Below, one piece after another: positions 33,528 to 34,896 of a stretch of DNA of 34,896 nt (the stretch's first letter is position 1; each line of letters starts with the position of its first letter). The stretch spans positions 1 to 34,896 of the forward strand of contig NZ_POUD01000074.1 in NCBI RefSeq assembly GCF_003236395.1. Reading direction: 5' to 3'. The position numbers and the translations under genes are program-made. The DNA comes from Nonomuraea aridisoli (lineage in GTDB: Bacteria; Actinomycetota; Actinomycetes; Streptosporangiales; Streptosporangiaceae). Under the pieces are notes generated by a model. The model saw only the letters and a program-made list of their open reading frames with translations. It was not told where the DNA came from and did no database searches.

Positions 33528-34079
33528 TCAGTCGATACCGGGGAGGGTGTCGGGCACGTCGTACACGGGCCATCCGTCGGGTCCGCGGCGCACCGTGGGA
33601 TGCGGCCGGTAGGCATCCTGGCGGCCGACGTCGAGGAGGTGCACGACGGTCGCTCCGCGCATCGCGAGGGCGTCGGCGAGCAGCATGCGGTGGCAGTGCC
33701 ACCAGACGGTCTCCGCGCACATCACCGCCGGCCGCTCGCCGCCGGCGCGCGTCACCAGCTCGTCCACCGCCGTCCGGAACTCGGGGGTGTCCATGTGGTC
33801 GGCGTATCCGGTGAACGCGCCATGGCGCAGGGCGGTGTGGCGGGAGCCGGGGCGCGCGGTACGCCGGCCGCCCAGCGCCTGCCCGTGCCATTCGTAGCCG
33901 ATCCCGGCGCCGAGGAGCGCCTCGGCCAGGGCGTCACGACCGAACTGCGGGTGCCGTCGAGATCCCGGGAACCTGCGGACGTCGGCCACCACCGACACCC
34001 GCGCGTCACGCAGGACGGCGAGGAACGCGTCGATCGGCCGCGCGCCATGGCCCACGGTGAGGACCAGCCGACCACTCAC
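33528..34079 (-). CDS. DUF488 family protein
   Basis: This 183-residue protein matches DUF488: LTVGHGARPIDAFLAVLRDARVSVVADVRRFPGSRRHPQFG at the N-terminus, GYADHMDTPEFRTAVDEL in the middle and VMCAETVWWHCHRMLLADAL with the conserved Cys, Glu, Cys, His and Arg. The function of DUF488 is not established; the conserved Cys/His set suggests a possible enzyme or nucleic acid role. The gene starts with GTG after GGGAGG. It ends five bases from the stop of the LacI gene, with which it converges; no strong hairpin separates them. The phosphatase-like gene is upstream on the same strand, 100 bases away, and may share its transcript. Confidence 0.88.
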   Translation of the reverse strand: MSGRLVLTVGHGARPIDAFLAVLRDARVSVVADVRRFPGSRRHPQFGRDALAEALLGAGIGYEWHGQALGGRRTARPGSRHTALRHGAFTGYADHMDTPEFRTAVDELVTRAGGERPAVMCAETVWWHCHRMLLADALAMRGATVVHLLDVGRQDAYRPHPTVRRGPDGWPVYDVPDTLPGID

Positions 34080-34179
34080 GAAAGACCTCCCGACGACGCC
34101 GACACTCCTCAGTGAACTTCCCCCGAACCGCCTGCCCCACCGTTCCTTCCGTCAGCCGTGGAAGTGGGCCGGGTGGAGG

Positions 34180-34821
34180 TCAGCCGGCTTCGGTGGAGTC
34201 GAGATGGCGGGTGTCGCCGAGCTTGACGACCGTGCGGTTGTGGAAGAAGTCGTCCTCGTGCAGCGTCGTGATGCTGCCGGACGGCGCCCGGAAACCGGCA
34301 TGGCCGACCGCCTTGATCGGCATCTTGATCCAGGACGTCACGACGAACGTCAGGGAGCCACCGTGAGTCACGATGATCTGGTGTTCGCAGGGGCGCTGCA
34401 AGATCTCGTCCATGGCCGCGTAGATGCGCTGCGCCAACGCCGCCTTGGTCTCGGCACCCTCCACGCCCTCGTCGTGTTCCAGCCGCTCCCCGGCGGCCGG
34501 TGGCGGGACGAATCGTTGGTCCAGCCACTCCTGTGGCCTTCCCCCCGCCGCTCCGTAGGATTTCTCCCGCAGCCTGGGGTCCAGGAATGGTTTCACGCCG
34601 AACAACTCGGCGATCTTCTCGGCGGTTTGCCCGGTGCGCTGCAGATCCGAGGAAAAGAGCTGCGCATCGGCGCCGTCCGGGATCTGGGCCCGCAGCGCCT
34701 GGGCGATGGAGGCGGCCGCGCTGAGGTCGGCTGGTGTCAGCCGCGAATCATGCCAGCCGCCGACGACCCTCTCGACGTGGTGTGTCGCCTCCGGGTGGGT
34801 GACGGCGTAACTGGTGCGCAT
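34180..34821 (-). CDS. Histidine phosphatase-family protein with altered RHG motif
   Basis: This 213-residue protein resembles the phosphoglycerate-mutase-like superfamily: AQLFSSDLQRTGQTAEKIAE holds the conserved Arg after SSDL, DPRLREKSYGAAGGRPQEW follows with the acidic general acid/base region, and IIVTHGGSLTFVV supplies the second His. The first motif, normally RHG, is here THP (residues 8-10 in AVTHPEATHHV), keeping the phosphate-accepting His9 but losing the Arg. I recall similar THPEATHHV proteins in other actinomycetes, so this is a subfamily trait rather than a local mutation. Activity and substrate are uncertain. ATG 34821 follows GGAAGAGC. The 75 bases between it and the window edge hold nothing else that I can identify. 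Confidence 0.87.
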   Translation of the reverse strand: MRTSYAVTHPEATHHVERVVGGWHDSRLTPADLSAAASIAQALRAQIPDGADAQLFSSDLQRTGQTAEKIAELFGVKPFLDPRLREKSYGAAGGRPQEWLDQRFVPPPAAGERLEHDEGVEGAETKAALAQRIYAAMDEILQRPCEHQIIVTHGGSLTFVVTSWIKMPIKAVGHAGFRAPSGSITTLHEDDFFHNRTVVKLGDTRHLDSTEAG

Positions 34822-34896
34822 GAGTGAGCTCTTCCTGCGGGGGAGCTGTTCTCGAGCGATCTTGAGACCGGCCGGGTCAGGGGTGGGTGTGGGTGG

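Overview
The window is very GC-rich with actinomycete-style gene starts (many GTG starts, several apparently leaderless). It carries a mycobacterial/streptomycete-type fused 2-oxoglutarate decarboxylase (kgd) followed by its usual small DUF6104 neighbour. A filamentous actinomycete, perhaps of the Streptosporangiaceae/Nonomuraea type, is the best guess; the family-level placement is inference. No rRNA, tRNA, CRISPR array, prophage or obvious biosynthetic megacluster was seen. Gene functions below rest on reading the translated proteins and recalling protein families; no database search was run.

Layout. 1-3042: two tandem secreted trypsin-like proteins on the minus strand (the first cut by the window edge) and an unknown membrane-anchored protein. 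3092-5925: a quinone-oxidoreductase-like gene converging on a DUF4097-PadR operon through a perfect bidirectional hairpin, then the small DUF6104 gene. 6040-9693: kgd, ending at a strong hairpin. 9898-12470: a free-standing B3/B4 (PheRS-beta editing-like) protein, divergent from a winged-helix regulator coupled to an MFS exporter, with two tandem operator-like palindromes between them. 12418-15292: a glutathionyl-hydroquinone-reductase-like protein, an MBL-fold hydrolase and an MFE-type SDR. 15293-15931: remnants of a divergent TetR/SDR pair, apparently fused by one deletion.

16103-22987 is the main metabolic unit: a ROK regulator, a ribose-type ABC importer (ATPase, permease, Tat-exported lipoprotein), a Gfo/Idh/MocA dehydrogenase and a TIM-barrel sugar isomerase/epimerase, tightly spaced and closed by a hairpin. 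No kinase is present, so the imported sugar or glycoside is probably oxidised first; its identity is unknown. An AraC regulator and an HSL-type esterase follow (23074-25016). A minus-strand operon PPOX-ferredoxin-zinc alcohol dehydrogenase lies at 25066-26822.

26902-29835 holds a SAM methyltransferase, a 44-bp tandem repeat, a DUF1702 protein and a terpenoid-cyclase-fold protein. A TnpB-only IS200/IS605-type element (about 29.84-31.18 kb) sits between the latter and an alpha/beta hydrolase whose stop codon now lies in the element's right tip. The window ends with a TusA-like protein, a LacI regulator with operator-like palindromes, a DUF488 protein and a histidine-phosphatase-like protein.

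At least seven genes have a TANNNT -10 element only 6-8 bases before the start codon, so leaderless transcription looks common here.
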